From the NCBI GenBank assembly GCA_020881915.1, contig JAJFPB010000009.1, positions 1 to 64,000 on the forward strand: DNA of 64,000 nucleotides, read 5' to 3'. The position numbers and the translations under genes were made by a program. The notes beneath the pieces are model-generated. The model saw only the letters and a list, made by a program, of their open reading frames with translations, did not search any database and was not told the DNA's origin. Shown in pieces: positions 25,401 through 35,239 of the stretch. Origin of the DNA: Paramyrothecium sp. XJ0827. Its lineage: Eukaryota > Ascomycota > Sordariomycetes > Hypocreales > Stachybotryaceae. Within the stretch, counting starts at the first letter, position 1. Every line of letters begins with the position of its first letter.

Positions 25401-26065
25401 CTGGTTGTAAGACTTTCAGCCCACGCATCTGGCTCAATAGGAACTCGGTCTGGTCGTCTCCCACGCTGACCTTGAAAGTCACGGGGTTGATGGTAGCAAA
25501 GCTGAAGATAATGTCCGTATACTGGCCATATGGGATATCCAACGGACGCATACCGTAGCAGGGGCGCTTTGCAGGCGCCCATCCCTCGTAGTAGCCAATG
25601 ACGCGGTTGATGGGCTTCTCAGTGGGAGAGCATTTGGGCCTGTCGGCCTTGTCGTCCTTGCAAAACTCTTCGGTGTAGCCGCAGAAGCCGTGCTCGCTGC
25701 AGCAGACGTTGAGGAGGCACTTTTCTTTCTCACTATACTCTGACGAATTCCAGCCAGGGTTGCACTGTGACTTGCGTTGGCATGTGCTCTGACATCCTTT
25801 CCTATATCAATGCTTGGTTAGAGTAAATATTTGGACAATAAGAGTACAACGAATGATAAAATAGAAGACGACATAAAACCGGAGGGAATAAGAGGAATAA
25901 GAGGAATAATCGCTGAAGGACATACCCACAGAAGTCTGGACCATAACCACAGAAGCCGGCGCTACTGCAACATCCCTCGGGGCAGTGTTTGCTTGCACTG
26001 CATTGCTGCTGGACAGAGAGATGCACAAAAGCGCAAAGAAAGAAGAAGACGATAAGTCTCCTCAT
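22402..26065 (-). CDS. Secreted CBM18-GH18 chitinase, killer-toxin-like subgroup C
   Basis: Two exons: 26065-25926 and 25801-22402, joined across a 124-bp intron (GTATGT...ATATAG), giving 1,179 residues. A signal peptide (MRRLIVFFFLCAFVHLSVQ) leads into a chitin-binding CBM18 module (CCSSAGFCGYGPDFCG) that the intron splits, then a second one (CCSEHGFCGYTEEFC, about residues 60-95). The GH18 barrel starts at VIGYYEGW (about 110) and carries the catalytic motif LDGVDIDWEY with D230, D233, D235 and acid E237, so it should be active. After about residue 480 comes a long Cys-rich region, then a C-terminal domain around RADRWVVIHIHF. This order matches fungal subgroup C chitinases, which resemble the chitinase subunit of yeast killer toxins. 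No LysM is fused; two LysM genes lie divergently next door. It should act on chitin in cell walls outside the cell. Confidence 0.92.
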
Positions 26066-27079
26066 GATGAATGACGAGGTAGGCCGAGAGACAATGGGGA
26101 TATCCGGGTGCACCAACAGATCAACGGCCCAGGAAGAGCGGCAAGGGGAAAATATATATATAATGTATTGACGAGAGAGCCGGGACTGGAGGGCCTTGGC
26201 GGGCAAGGTGATGGGATGTTGGAGAGAGCAACAGACCGAGAGGAAGGATGTGAAAGGAACGTGATCTCTGGTCACTGACTCGAAAAAGAAAGGAGGGCAG
26301 AACCGATCGAGGTTTCTCGTAGTTAAAACGCAGTAGATATGACCCGTCACGCCACATGTCGACGCCCATCTGTTGGTACCTCTAGTAGGTGAGAGCTATT
26401 GTGGTTCCTTCGACACCCTGCCACTACAAATTCGCCAAGCTCCATCGTCAGCATCGCCCTGATGACACGCTGCGCGCATAGCTTCGGGCGGTATCCCTGC
26501 CCTGCATGAGGTGTTTCCCAATAGAGACTGACCGGGCTCAACCAACACTTTGCCCCTGGCGGGTTACACAGCATGCACTCCAGCTCCGCCCTATTTCCGT
26601 ACTGACTTCCTCTCGAGACCCGTGGGAAGCCTTGCGTAAGCAGAATGTATGTGGAGACTTGGAGACTCCTGCCTTGGCCCCCAAGTATTGGCAAGACTGA
26701 TTTGTAGATCCTGCAGAGTCGAGACTCCAACGTGCATCCAGATGTGGGAACTCGGCCGGTCCTTGGCATGCGCAGACATTGTTGCTGACATGTCTGAACC
26801 AACGCAAGTCAGCTCGGTAGGCTCGATACTGCAGAATGCAATTTCGCGCGCAGGGGTTCCAGCAAAGGCAGGACCAAGTCTGCTTTGCTAAGGCCAGTGC
26901 ACCGCGGAAGGCAGCGCACACCAGAGTTGGCCTAAATTACAAGCGAACATGTCAAGGCAGGCATCCAGATGCCTGTCTGCTAATAACATCTGGCTTCGCA
27001 GGACATGGCGCTTTTCACTGCGTAAGAAGCATTCTCTGAGTCTTTCCATCATTCGTTCTGTTTTAGAAGAAAGCATACT
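26066..27079. other. Divergent intergenic region, chitinase / LysM protein 1
   Basis: About 1 kb shared upstream region between the minus-strand chitinase and the plus-strand LysM gene. Open frames within it have no family resemblance. A shared control region for both genes is plausible from the head-to-head layout but is inference. Confidence 0.5.
26152..26163 (-). promoter_or_regulatory. TATA-like element of the chitinase gene
   Basis: An alternating AT run (reads TTATATATATAT on the minus strand) about 90 bp upstream of the chitinase ATG at 26065. Confidence 0.45.
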
Positions 27080-28538
27080 ATGATGCTGCGAATCACCAAG
27101 GTGCTCTTGGGCCTGGGCTTCGTCGTGAGCCCTGCTCATGGTAGCCCCCTTGAGCCATTTGCCCTCCGATCACGCGCCGTCGGCTTCCAAGCCGTGCCTC
27201 AGCAGCTTCTGGACATTGCCCAAATCCAAGATGCCACCTGCCTAGGCGTTTTGAAGCAATCAATCGGTTGCGACTCGACCGTTGCTGATCTCGGCCAGCA
27301 CAACGAGTATCAAGGCTCGCTGGGCGGCAAGGCCCTGACCGACTCCGTTTGTGCGACTTCGTGTAAGACGGCCCTGGCCACCTCCAGAAGACGCATCGAG
27401 GGTGCTTGCGCCAAAGTGCCAGAAATCCTCCCTGGTTTCAGTACTCTGTCTTTCATCGACTCGGTCACGTCTGGGTGGAACGAGACGTGCCTCAAGGACA
27501 CGAAAGACACGAGCAAGTACTGTAATGGTTTGTGGAAGCTCGTTCGACTAGTGACTTTTTGCTTGGCTGATCCAACTTTTGCAGACATCATCGACTCGTG
27601 GGAGGAGCACGACGAATTGGAGGACATGCCCAAGAGCGAGCTTTGCTCGTACTGCTGGGGCGCGAAGCTGCGCATGATGCAAGCGTCAAAGTACTCTGCC
27701 TACGACGAGTACTTCGCCAAGATGCTGGAATACGTCAACAAGCGTGAGTGTTTTGCCCTTGTTCATCTTGATCACTCGCTGACTCTGGATCTGCGTAGAA
27801 TGCGACGTCACAAGTCCCACCGAGCCCATCAACAAGCCTCCGGTCAACGACGGGTCGCAGCCTGGAGAATGCTACAGTGGCAAGACTGTAAAGACCGTCT
27901 CGGGAGATACGTGCGACAAGGTTGCGATCCAGAACTCGGTGTCGTCAGCAACCCTCTTCTACCTCAACCCCCATCTAGCCGACTGCGCCGCGATACGCGC
28001 CGGTTTAGAGCTCTGTCTACCGGAGCAATGCACCGCACACACGGTTCAGGACGGCGAAGATTGCGTCGACATTGCCGTTAACGCGGGCGTCGCCTGGCAG
28101 AGGCTCCCCGACTGGAACTCCATGCTCGATTTTGGCTGCTCCAACCTCGACAGCACGGAGCCGTTCTGGGGCCGCGTGCTCTGCGTGAGCCCTCCTGGTG
28201 GGGAGTTTGAGGACGGGGGCCCCGGCAACGGGACAACTCCAGGCAACGGCGACGTCGGTGGCGAGGGGGGCTCGGGCAACGGATACGCCGATAGGCTCGT
28301 CGACCCTCCCAAGGGCGGCGAGGTCGCCAAGGACACCACTAGTGTCTGCGGGTTCTACGTCCAAGCCAAGGCCGGCGTTGGGTGCGCATCGATGGTTATT
28401 GCAACCAATAATGCGACGCCCATGGATCTCTTCTTGGCAGTCAACCCTTCGCTCGGCACCGCGCTGCAGTGCGACGGCAAGCTCAAGGCGGGTCTGTGGT
28501 ACTGCCTGAACCCTTTGCGTGGGTGGGAAGATGAGTAA
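27080..28538 (+). CDS. Secreted LysM protein (three LysM domains)
   Basis: Three exons: 27080-27527, 27585-27743, 27799-28538. Introns are 57 bp (GTTTGT...TTGCAG) and 55 bp (GTGAGT...GCGTAG); the product has 448 residues. An N-terminal signal peptide (MMLRITKVLLGLGFVVSPAHG) is followed by a Cys-containing region of about 200 residues. LysM domains lie at about 228-278 (TVKTVSGDTCDKVA), 281-335 (HTVQDGEDCVDIA) and 388-441 (VQAKAGVGCASM, ending GLWYCLNP). A Gly/Asn-rich linker separates the second and third. LysM domains bind chitin or chitin oligomers; secreted fungal ones can mask hyphae or capture fragments from host receptors. The gene is head-to-head with the chitinase, a pairing reported for subgroup C chitinases. 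The third LysM is the most diverged. Confidence 0.9.
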
Positions 28539-29124
28539 GAGGCGGATGAATACCTAGGTGGAGAGATGGCTGCGGCCGGAATGCGGGATCAATGCAGGGA
28601 GGACTGCATGCACGTAGGATAGGGAGCTAGGAGGTATGGTCAAGCAGGGGTCCAGCAGGGGTCCAGCCGGGCAATGTCGACATATAGGTAGCCTATGCTT
28701 GCGTCTTACATTCTCGCTCGGCCGAGTAAGGATAGCAGTTAATGCCATTGGTACACTTCCAGTACAGCAATACCCAAGTACGTAAATAAATTGGGAAGAA
28801 GATATAAACACTGTGCACATAAGGTGCGTGAGAGGTTGTACCCTCAGCTCTTCGGTTTTTGAGCTCATAGACTACTATAGTACCGGTATCCGCAGGCTTG
28901 GTGAGAGCAAGCAGGAGTTTCCACTTTTACATCTGCACGTTGCTTGTCCTGCATAAGCGGACGCCTTCGCTTGCCTGGGATCCGCTCTTCATATCCATAC
29001 TACAGCCGCCAACATACCTACCTTACTTAGATAGCGTAGATCGCATCGGATATGGGTCTTGTTGGTTGTGCACTTTCTGAAATTTGACGGCTCGGTTCAG
29101 CTTGAGCGGATCATCTCCCCAACC
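28539..29124. other. Intergenic, no gene seen
   Basis: 3' flank of LysM protein 1. Short open frames on both strands have no recognisable features. Confidence 0.5.
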
Positions 29125-29477
29125 GGCAGGTTTGCGCTCAATGATGACTCTTAACGTTTACAATCTCCGGTTGTACGTACAGGTAAGTGGCGGGGCAAAA
29201 TGAGATTAGGCAGGTTTGCGCTCAATAATGACTCTTAACTTTTACAATCTCCGGTTGTACGTACAGGTGAGTGGCGGGGTAAAATGAGATTAGGCAGGTT
29301 TGCGCTCAATGATGACTCTTAACTTTTATAATCTCCGGTTGTACGTACAGGTGAGTGGCGGGGCAAAACGAGATTAGGCAGGTTTGCGCTCAATGATAAC
29401 TCTTAAATTTTACAATCTCCGGTTGTACGTACAGGTGAGTGGCGGGGCAAAACGAGATTGGGCAGGTTTGCGCTCCT
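29125..29477. repeat. 84-bp tandem repeat upstream of LysM protein 2
   Basis: Four full units start at 29125, 29209, 29293 and 29377, and a partial fifth at 29461, so the period is exactly 84 bp. Each unit begins GGCAGGTTTGCGCTCAATGA and contains CTCCGGTTGTACGTACAGGT, with the self-complementary GTACGTAC. Differences are few and mostly transitions. It lies about 450 bp upstream of the LysM gene at 29924. There is no coding potential across all units, and a CRISPR array is excluded because there are no spacers. Confidence 0.95.
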
Positions 29478-29923
29478 GATTAACCTTGGCTTTAGGCTGT
29501 ACAGGTGATGCGCTCGAGGGGCGCAGCAATGGCAATGGGCCATGAGCCGCAGGTGACTATCTGAGACTCGAGCACAATATTCTTGGCGTCGGTCGGTAGG
29601 TGACTCGGCTCCAGACCCTGTCGCGGAACTCACAAGCTCCCCATCTCGGTCTCTCGTCGGCGCTGCTTCCACTATCACGCGAGATGCGACAGACATATTG
29701 ATCCCACATGGAGCCTCGGCGGGAAGGTGGGCCCTCTGTAAGACGAATGAGCTTGTTCGCGCCAACATTGCCGTATTGCCGCTGTTTCCCATGGCGATAT
29801 TCTTGCTTGTCTGAGGATTATGGTATAAATACTGTTGCACAGTTTCTTAGCACTTTTGTCGATCTGCAGAATACTCGGACAACCTCCAGTTCTTAATCAC
29901 ATCAGCAGTGTCATTCCTTCACA
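29478..29923. other. Promoter-side region of LysM protein 2
   Basis: Between the 84-bp array and the gene; no coding sequence seen. It contains the TATA box listed at 29824. Confidence 0.5.
29824..29831 (+). promoter_or_regulatory. TATA box of LysM protein 2
   Basis: TATAAATA located 93 bp before the ATG at 29924, typical spacing for a fungal TATA promoter. Confidence 0.55.
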
Positions 29924-31458
29924 ATGGGCAACCTTTCACTCCTTTGTTTGGCGGCCGCCCTTACCACCACTGCCCTTTCGGAGCCCATCCCCCATGCTTG
30001 GCTCCCGACTGAAACTAGTGCAGCTATTGTGCGTCGACAGGGGTTTCCTGACGACTGCACTTTCTTCGAGGCGCCGGAGAATGCGAGTCAGGACTGCGAG
30101 TACTTTGCGAGTCGTTGGGGCATTACCGTGGCCGACTTTATCAAATGGGTATGCTTCAACTTGACATTGAGATGTGCTTCTCGCCTGACACAGTTGTTTC
30201 CAGAATCCTTCCATTGGTCCGGGCTGCAGTGGGATTGAGATCGGCACGGAGTACTGCGTTGAGCGCAACTATGGTGAGCCAGTTCCTGGCGAAGCCACCT
30301 CAACCACAAAGGCCAGCTCCACCAAGGCCAGTGAGCCGACTGGCAATCCCAAGCCCAGCCCAACACAGCCTGGGCTGGTTGAGTCTTGTACAGCGTTTTA
30401 CAAAGCCGTGCCTGGCGATAGCTGCGCCAAGATTGTCGCCAACTACGGCACCTTCAGCCTCACTCAGTTCCAGAACTGGAATCCAGCCGTCGGCAGCGAT
30501 TGCCAGGGCCTTTGGGCCAACACATACTACTGTGTTGGTGTTCCAGGTACGCCAACCGCTCGGCCTACCAGCACTAGTACTACCACGACGGGTGTCCCGA
30601 AACCAAGTCCGACACAGCCAGGTCTCATAGGCTCGTGCGTGAATTTCTACAAGGCAGTCTCCGGCGACACGTGTAGCGGTATTGTTTCCAAGTATAGTAC
30701 CTTTACATTGTCCCAGTTCATCAGCTGGAATCCGGCAGTCGGCAATGATTGTTCAGGTCTATGGGCGAATACCTACTACTGCGTGGGTATCCCTGGCACG
30801 CCAACAACAACCAGACGCTCCACGTCAACGTCGACAACCTCGCGCGGCAACGGAATCTCTACGCCTACCCCCACTCAGCCTAATATTATCAGCAGCTGCA
30901 ACAAGTTCTACCTCGTCAAATCTGGCGAGGGCTGCGAGCAAGTCGCTGCCAAAAACGGCATCACTTTGAATCGCCTCAACGAGTGGAACCGCTCGCTTGG
31001 GCCTTCCTGCACCGGCCTCTGGGCCAACGCGTATGCATGCGTCAGCGCCGTCGGATACACTCCGTCCGTCACTACGAGCTGCACATCCAGCGGGAAAACC
31101 TGGGGCGGGAACAAGAACGCCGCCCTGAGCAGCGTTGTGAGCTGGTGCGACGGCAAACACAACACCGACGGAAGCGGCGGCTTCGGTACAGGCCAGACCA
31201 AGAAAGGGTGCTTCAATGCGCCGCTTGGGAACAACAAGTTCGAGTTTACCGTGAGTAATGAGTTTGGAATCGGCAAATCGCTACCGATCGGTACGTGCGA
31301 ACGTATGATACAGGCCGCGGTTAACAACTGCGAGCGTGGAGGCACGGGGTCCTTTGAAAGGTGGCGGTTCGGGTAAGTTCTATTGGTCTCTCCCTATAAG
31401 AAGAACTTAATTTAACGTGTGATGCTTTAGGGCTGTGGTGGTTGAAGGGAGATGCTAG
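29924..31458 (+). CDS. Secreted LysM protein (four LysM domains plus C-terminal Cys domain)
   Basis: Three exons: 29924-30148, 30204-31372, 31431-31458, with introns of 55 bp (GTATGC...TTCCAG) and 58 bp (GTAAGT...CTTTAG); 473 residues. Without the last intron the frame would end at TAA 31374; splicing adds AVVVEGRC, which I prefer because donor, branch (CTTAAT) and acceptor are all good. Signal peptide (MGNLSLLCLAAALTTTALS), then a divergent LysM at about 44-95 and three close ones at about 137-187, 220-269 and 306-355. Each of these three has a C-x2-FY start and an LWAN-x-Y-x-CV end, joined by Thr/Ser/Pro-rich linkers. Residues 367-473 form a separate domain (SGKTWGGNKNAALSSVVSWC...) with several cysteines. 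The probable role is extracellular chitin binding, partnering the nearby chitinase. Confidence 0.9.
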
Positions 31459-31723
31459 AAAGAGACATTTGGCGATTTATAAATGCACTGAGCTTTATAA
31501 ATACGGTTTACAAATTAAGCTCTCTTGTATTTGCATAATTTACCTTCTTACTCTTAGAAGAGACAAGATTAGTACTATCTTAGGAAATAAACTGGTCTAT
31601 ACTATAATAAGGCCTACCCTGTAGCCACAATAGTTTCGGAGATACGAGTTTTATAGTCCCCTTCTCTTAAGAAATAATACTACAATAACTTAGTCCTTAA
31701 CTTATATAAAGACGGCGATTCAG
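31459..31723. other. Intergenic
   Basis: AT-rich 3' flank of LysM protein 2; no gene seen. Confidence 0.5.
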
Positions 31724-32241
31724 ATGGCTGTTTTGTGCTTCTGGTTTAGCTTGCTCTTTTGCGGGTGAGTCTCATTGCTCTGATGTTCTACCAAAATGAT
31801 GCTTACATTAACTAGCATTCTGGTGGAACCAGATACTCTCCCAGGCTTCTGGATGTTCATGTATCGCGTCTCCCCACTTACATACTTTCTGGAAGCTCTC
31901 GCCATTGCTGGTATCAGCGGTGTCAAAGTCGGCTGTTCCGACATCGAACTTTTAGGAATTCCGCTACCATCTGACCGGGGTAACTGTGGAGAATACCTAG
32001 CCGAGTACTTGAAATCGGCGCCTGGCGCTCTCATGAATGCAGGATCTGACGGTAACAATTGCTTTTACTGTCCTGTGTCGAGAGCTGATTCGGTCTTGCA
32101 AACTCTCAGCATGGGCATGGACAAGGCCAGGGCGTGGAGAAACCTTGGGATATGGGAGCGTATATTCTCTTTGATATTGTGGCCATTTTTGGTATCTATT
32201 ACCTCGCTCGAGTTCCCCGCAAGTCGAAAGGCAAGAAGTGA
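31724..32241 (+). pseudogene. C-terminal remnant of a PDR-type ABC transporter
   Basis: Exon pieces 31724-31764 and 31816 onward, joined across a 51-bp intron (GTGAGT...ACTAG), encode the last part of a pleiotropic drug resistance (ABC-G) transporter. Landmarks are the PGFWMFMYRVSPLTYFLEA segment before the last extracellular loop and a Cys-bearing loop (CSDIELL, GNCGEYLAEYL, NNCFYCPVS). An extra two bases near 32155 shift the frame: the straight frame ends at 32254, while the other frame gives the family's expected tail (IFGIYYLARVPRKSKGKK) ending at TGA 32239-32241. Everything N-terminal, including both ATP-binding domains, is absent, so it cannot work as a transporter. Confidence 0.85.
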
Positions 32242-34438
32242 GGATTGTTGTTAAAGATTAAAAGCATGGTAGGTTAGACAGAAACTCAATAAGCAGGCGG
32301 AATGACGAATCTCGCTATGGCGATGTTGATGAGACAGAAGCTTTGCATCTATTTTGCGAGTGACGACTCTCAACGGTATCGGTTGGCTATCTTAACGGGT
32401 AACCAATCACGTCCTTATAGGTACAATCTGAGTGCTTAGTAGGAAGTAGTGCACCCGGCATTATTAAATAGCCCGCCAGCCATCATGTACAAAAAGCAAT
32501 TGCACGACCTGGCCTTTACACTGCAACTTGAGGCGAATCAAGATGATGCATGATCAAGGTCACAATGGATTGCCTCTGATGCCAGATTTCAAGCTCAGCT
32601 TCTCCACTACATCTTGATGAGTGGACACGCGGAGGGGATTTATTGCCAATTCGGCGGCCAACTTTGGCTTATGCAGATGGTCTTCAAATAGAATTACCGT
32701 AACATTATACATATATCGTTAATGTCAAGAGACGCTGCAAGAAAGCAGGAATTGAGTATATCTATTAACTTGTATGCGGACCTCTCCACAATTGGCAATA
32801 CGTGCGCAGCAGAAAGCTCAACCATGTTGCAACACTTGATATGGGTTGGATGCTGGCTTGGGTTACAACAAACAGTCTGCATATCATAAGAGAAAAAGAG
32901 CGCCGGCTACTGCAGAGTGTGATGATTATGGCATGGATTGTAGCGTGGCATGGACATTGGTCAATGATCTATCATTCTTCCGTACATTCACATACTAAAC
33001 TGCCCACCCATAGGCTTGCAATCTTACCTTGTTCCAGAGCAAAATATCATGCTGCAGCCTGCGACTAGGGGTGGCATGTTGGTCCCAACGCTGATAGTAT
33101 CACAAATATGGCCAGCTTTCCGCTCATAAGTGATCTCGCATAACAAATACATAGGAGGGTATCAATATGGGTTGTACTCTCACAACTACATAGTCCACTA
33201 CAGGATGGTCAGCCATTTGCAGTCTTAAACAAACATGAATCGCAGGCCGATCTATGCAACAAGCAGCCTATCTTTCGAATCATCATAACTGAGATCGGCT
33301 AGCTATCCTTGATGTGCCACATTGGGGAACGACTCGGCGACCTGTCGCTTTACGGTTATTTCGATGCCCGAATGGCTTCAAGCTGGGGACCGCCAACACG
33401 ATGTGAGTGGGAGCTTCGCCTTTGTAATCTTGACATTTGATGTATGCCTGAAGTAATAGTTCTGTGTTCTGATGGATGCGGCATAGCAAATCTACTTGAA
33501 TCTGAAGTCGAGACTTAGAAATAGGCTCTGGTGAGAAGGTTTTTCCCTGTGTACTCTAGTACTGTACATAACTTTGACAACGTTTCAACTTATTATTTTT
33601 CGTGATTTCTGGTTCATTGTGGTGTGTTCATATTCTTGTCTTGGTCGAGCAACCCATTTTCCTGCACGATGCACGAGCTTTTGCTTGATCCATATGTCAA
33701 TCCGCCACCATCTTCACTTGCCAAGTCGCTGACAAGATTGTGGGATGCTTGTTTCTTTCGCCGCCACATTATAGCCCCCATGAGCCTCTACAGCTCACTC
33801 AGGTTCAAGCAAACTATTCATGGCCCGTCAATCCCGTTATCGGTGGCCCCGCAGGACCCAACCTTGAAGTGTTTGCATGAAGCCGTGGCGGCCGCACATC
33901 CGAATCGAATGATCGAATGGATGGGGTAGAACGGGAATATCGGGCTTAGAACACGGTTACCGTCTGATCCACATGTGGCCGCTTCCGGTGCTGCAACTGG
34001 CTTACGGTGGGTCCGACAGATCACTTCAACGATTGATTGGATGCTTCTCACTGAAGCTCCGGCAGGCCATCACGATAGGAGGGGGGGTTTCACGCAATTA
34101 GTAGAGGCTAGCGAGGAGGCCCCGGGTCTAACGGAGATAATAGGCTGAGTTGTCCAGCTTGAGCACTACTTCTCGCAACCGGGGATATGCCGACACGCCC
34201 ATGGTACCAACTCCATCATTTGGACACTCTTTCCAGGACGCGAAAGGCTCCACTTGGAACTCGTGTGAAGATGCCTTCGACGTCACAAGCCACTAAGGTC
34301 GCCATAAGGGACATCTATAAAAGGCCATGCCCGTCGCTCTACCGTGATCAAATACTGCATGACAATTATTCCTAATTTAAGCTACTAGGTTATTTACTAG
34401 GCAGATATTAATAAGAAGCTCCTAGGAGACTTTATTAG
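32242..34438. other. About 2.2 kb without a recognised gene
   Basis: Normal base composition, but no open frame with family resemblance; the longest (33624-33929, +) looks like chance. Near the right end a good TATAAAAGG box (34316-34324) is followed within about 55 bp by the AT-rich boundary, as if a promoter had been cut from its gene before element A at 34439. Confidence 0.5.
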
Positions 34439-35042
34439 TGTCACGACCTGCACTAAAACCTATAACTAAGCTAGTACGGAATAAATATAACCTATACTGG
34501 GTATAATGGATGCTATGTAATAAAACTGGATAAACCGATTAGTGGACTATAATCTAAGTATATGCTTACCCTTACTAAGGATATAATTATGTAAAACTAA
34601 TAAAGTAAAAGGTTTAGATATATAATAGGAGAGTATATTAGGTATAATGCTATAGCTATTCTAGGGCTTAGTAAGAATATAGTACCTACCTAGTAAGGCA
34701 AAGGGATACTTTAGGAATAGTATTAGTAGAATACTTATAGTAATTAGAAAAGATTATAGTAAGTAAGATAATTATAGTAATTAGGGAAGGATATAGTAGC
34801 TTAGTAAGTATAAGTAACTATATAAATAGTAAGTCTCTTATAAGTATTCTACTAAATACTTAATAGCTATTAATAATATATAGTTCCTAAGATAATCTTT
34901 ATTATACTATTCTCTTATAAATTAGTAATAACCCCTTATATACTTTAGATACTTTTCTATTATTTTATCTAAGAATTAATAAACCCTAATAATCCTTAGT
35001 TATTCTATATCTTTTAGTATAAAGCTACTCTTAATTATTATA
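34439..35042 (+). repeat. 5' LTR of element A
   Basis: Starts TGTCACGACCTGCACTAAAA and aligns end to end with 49987-50590. This copy is less mutated at its first 60 bases and more at its end. Confidence 0.85.
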
Positions 35043-35239
35043 TATTAATAGCTCTTATTCTAGGTAATACTATTATACCTAAAGTAATATTAAAAATAGT
35101 AGGTAAATTAACTAAGTTAATCCCTAAGGGAAAGGAGGTAGCCTGCCCTGCAGCACTAAGGCCTCTACCTACTAAGGTTACTCCTAAGAAAACCCCCTTA
35201 GGAGATAATATTATTATAGGCAAAGATCTAGCCTTATAA

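Noticed and set aside
26347..26921. Overlapping ORFs (-) between the chitinase and LysM gene 1
   Set aside because: No recognisable motif, and several frames are open at once.
29125..29477. Direct repeats considered as a CRISPR array
   Set aside because: Head-to-tail units with no unique spacers, in a eukaryotic genome.
33624..33929. 101-codon ORF (+)
   Set aside because: No domain, no signal, no plausible splice partner; normal chance length here.
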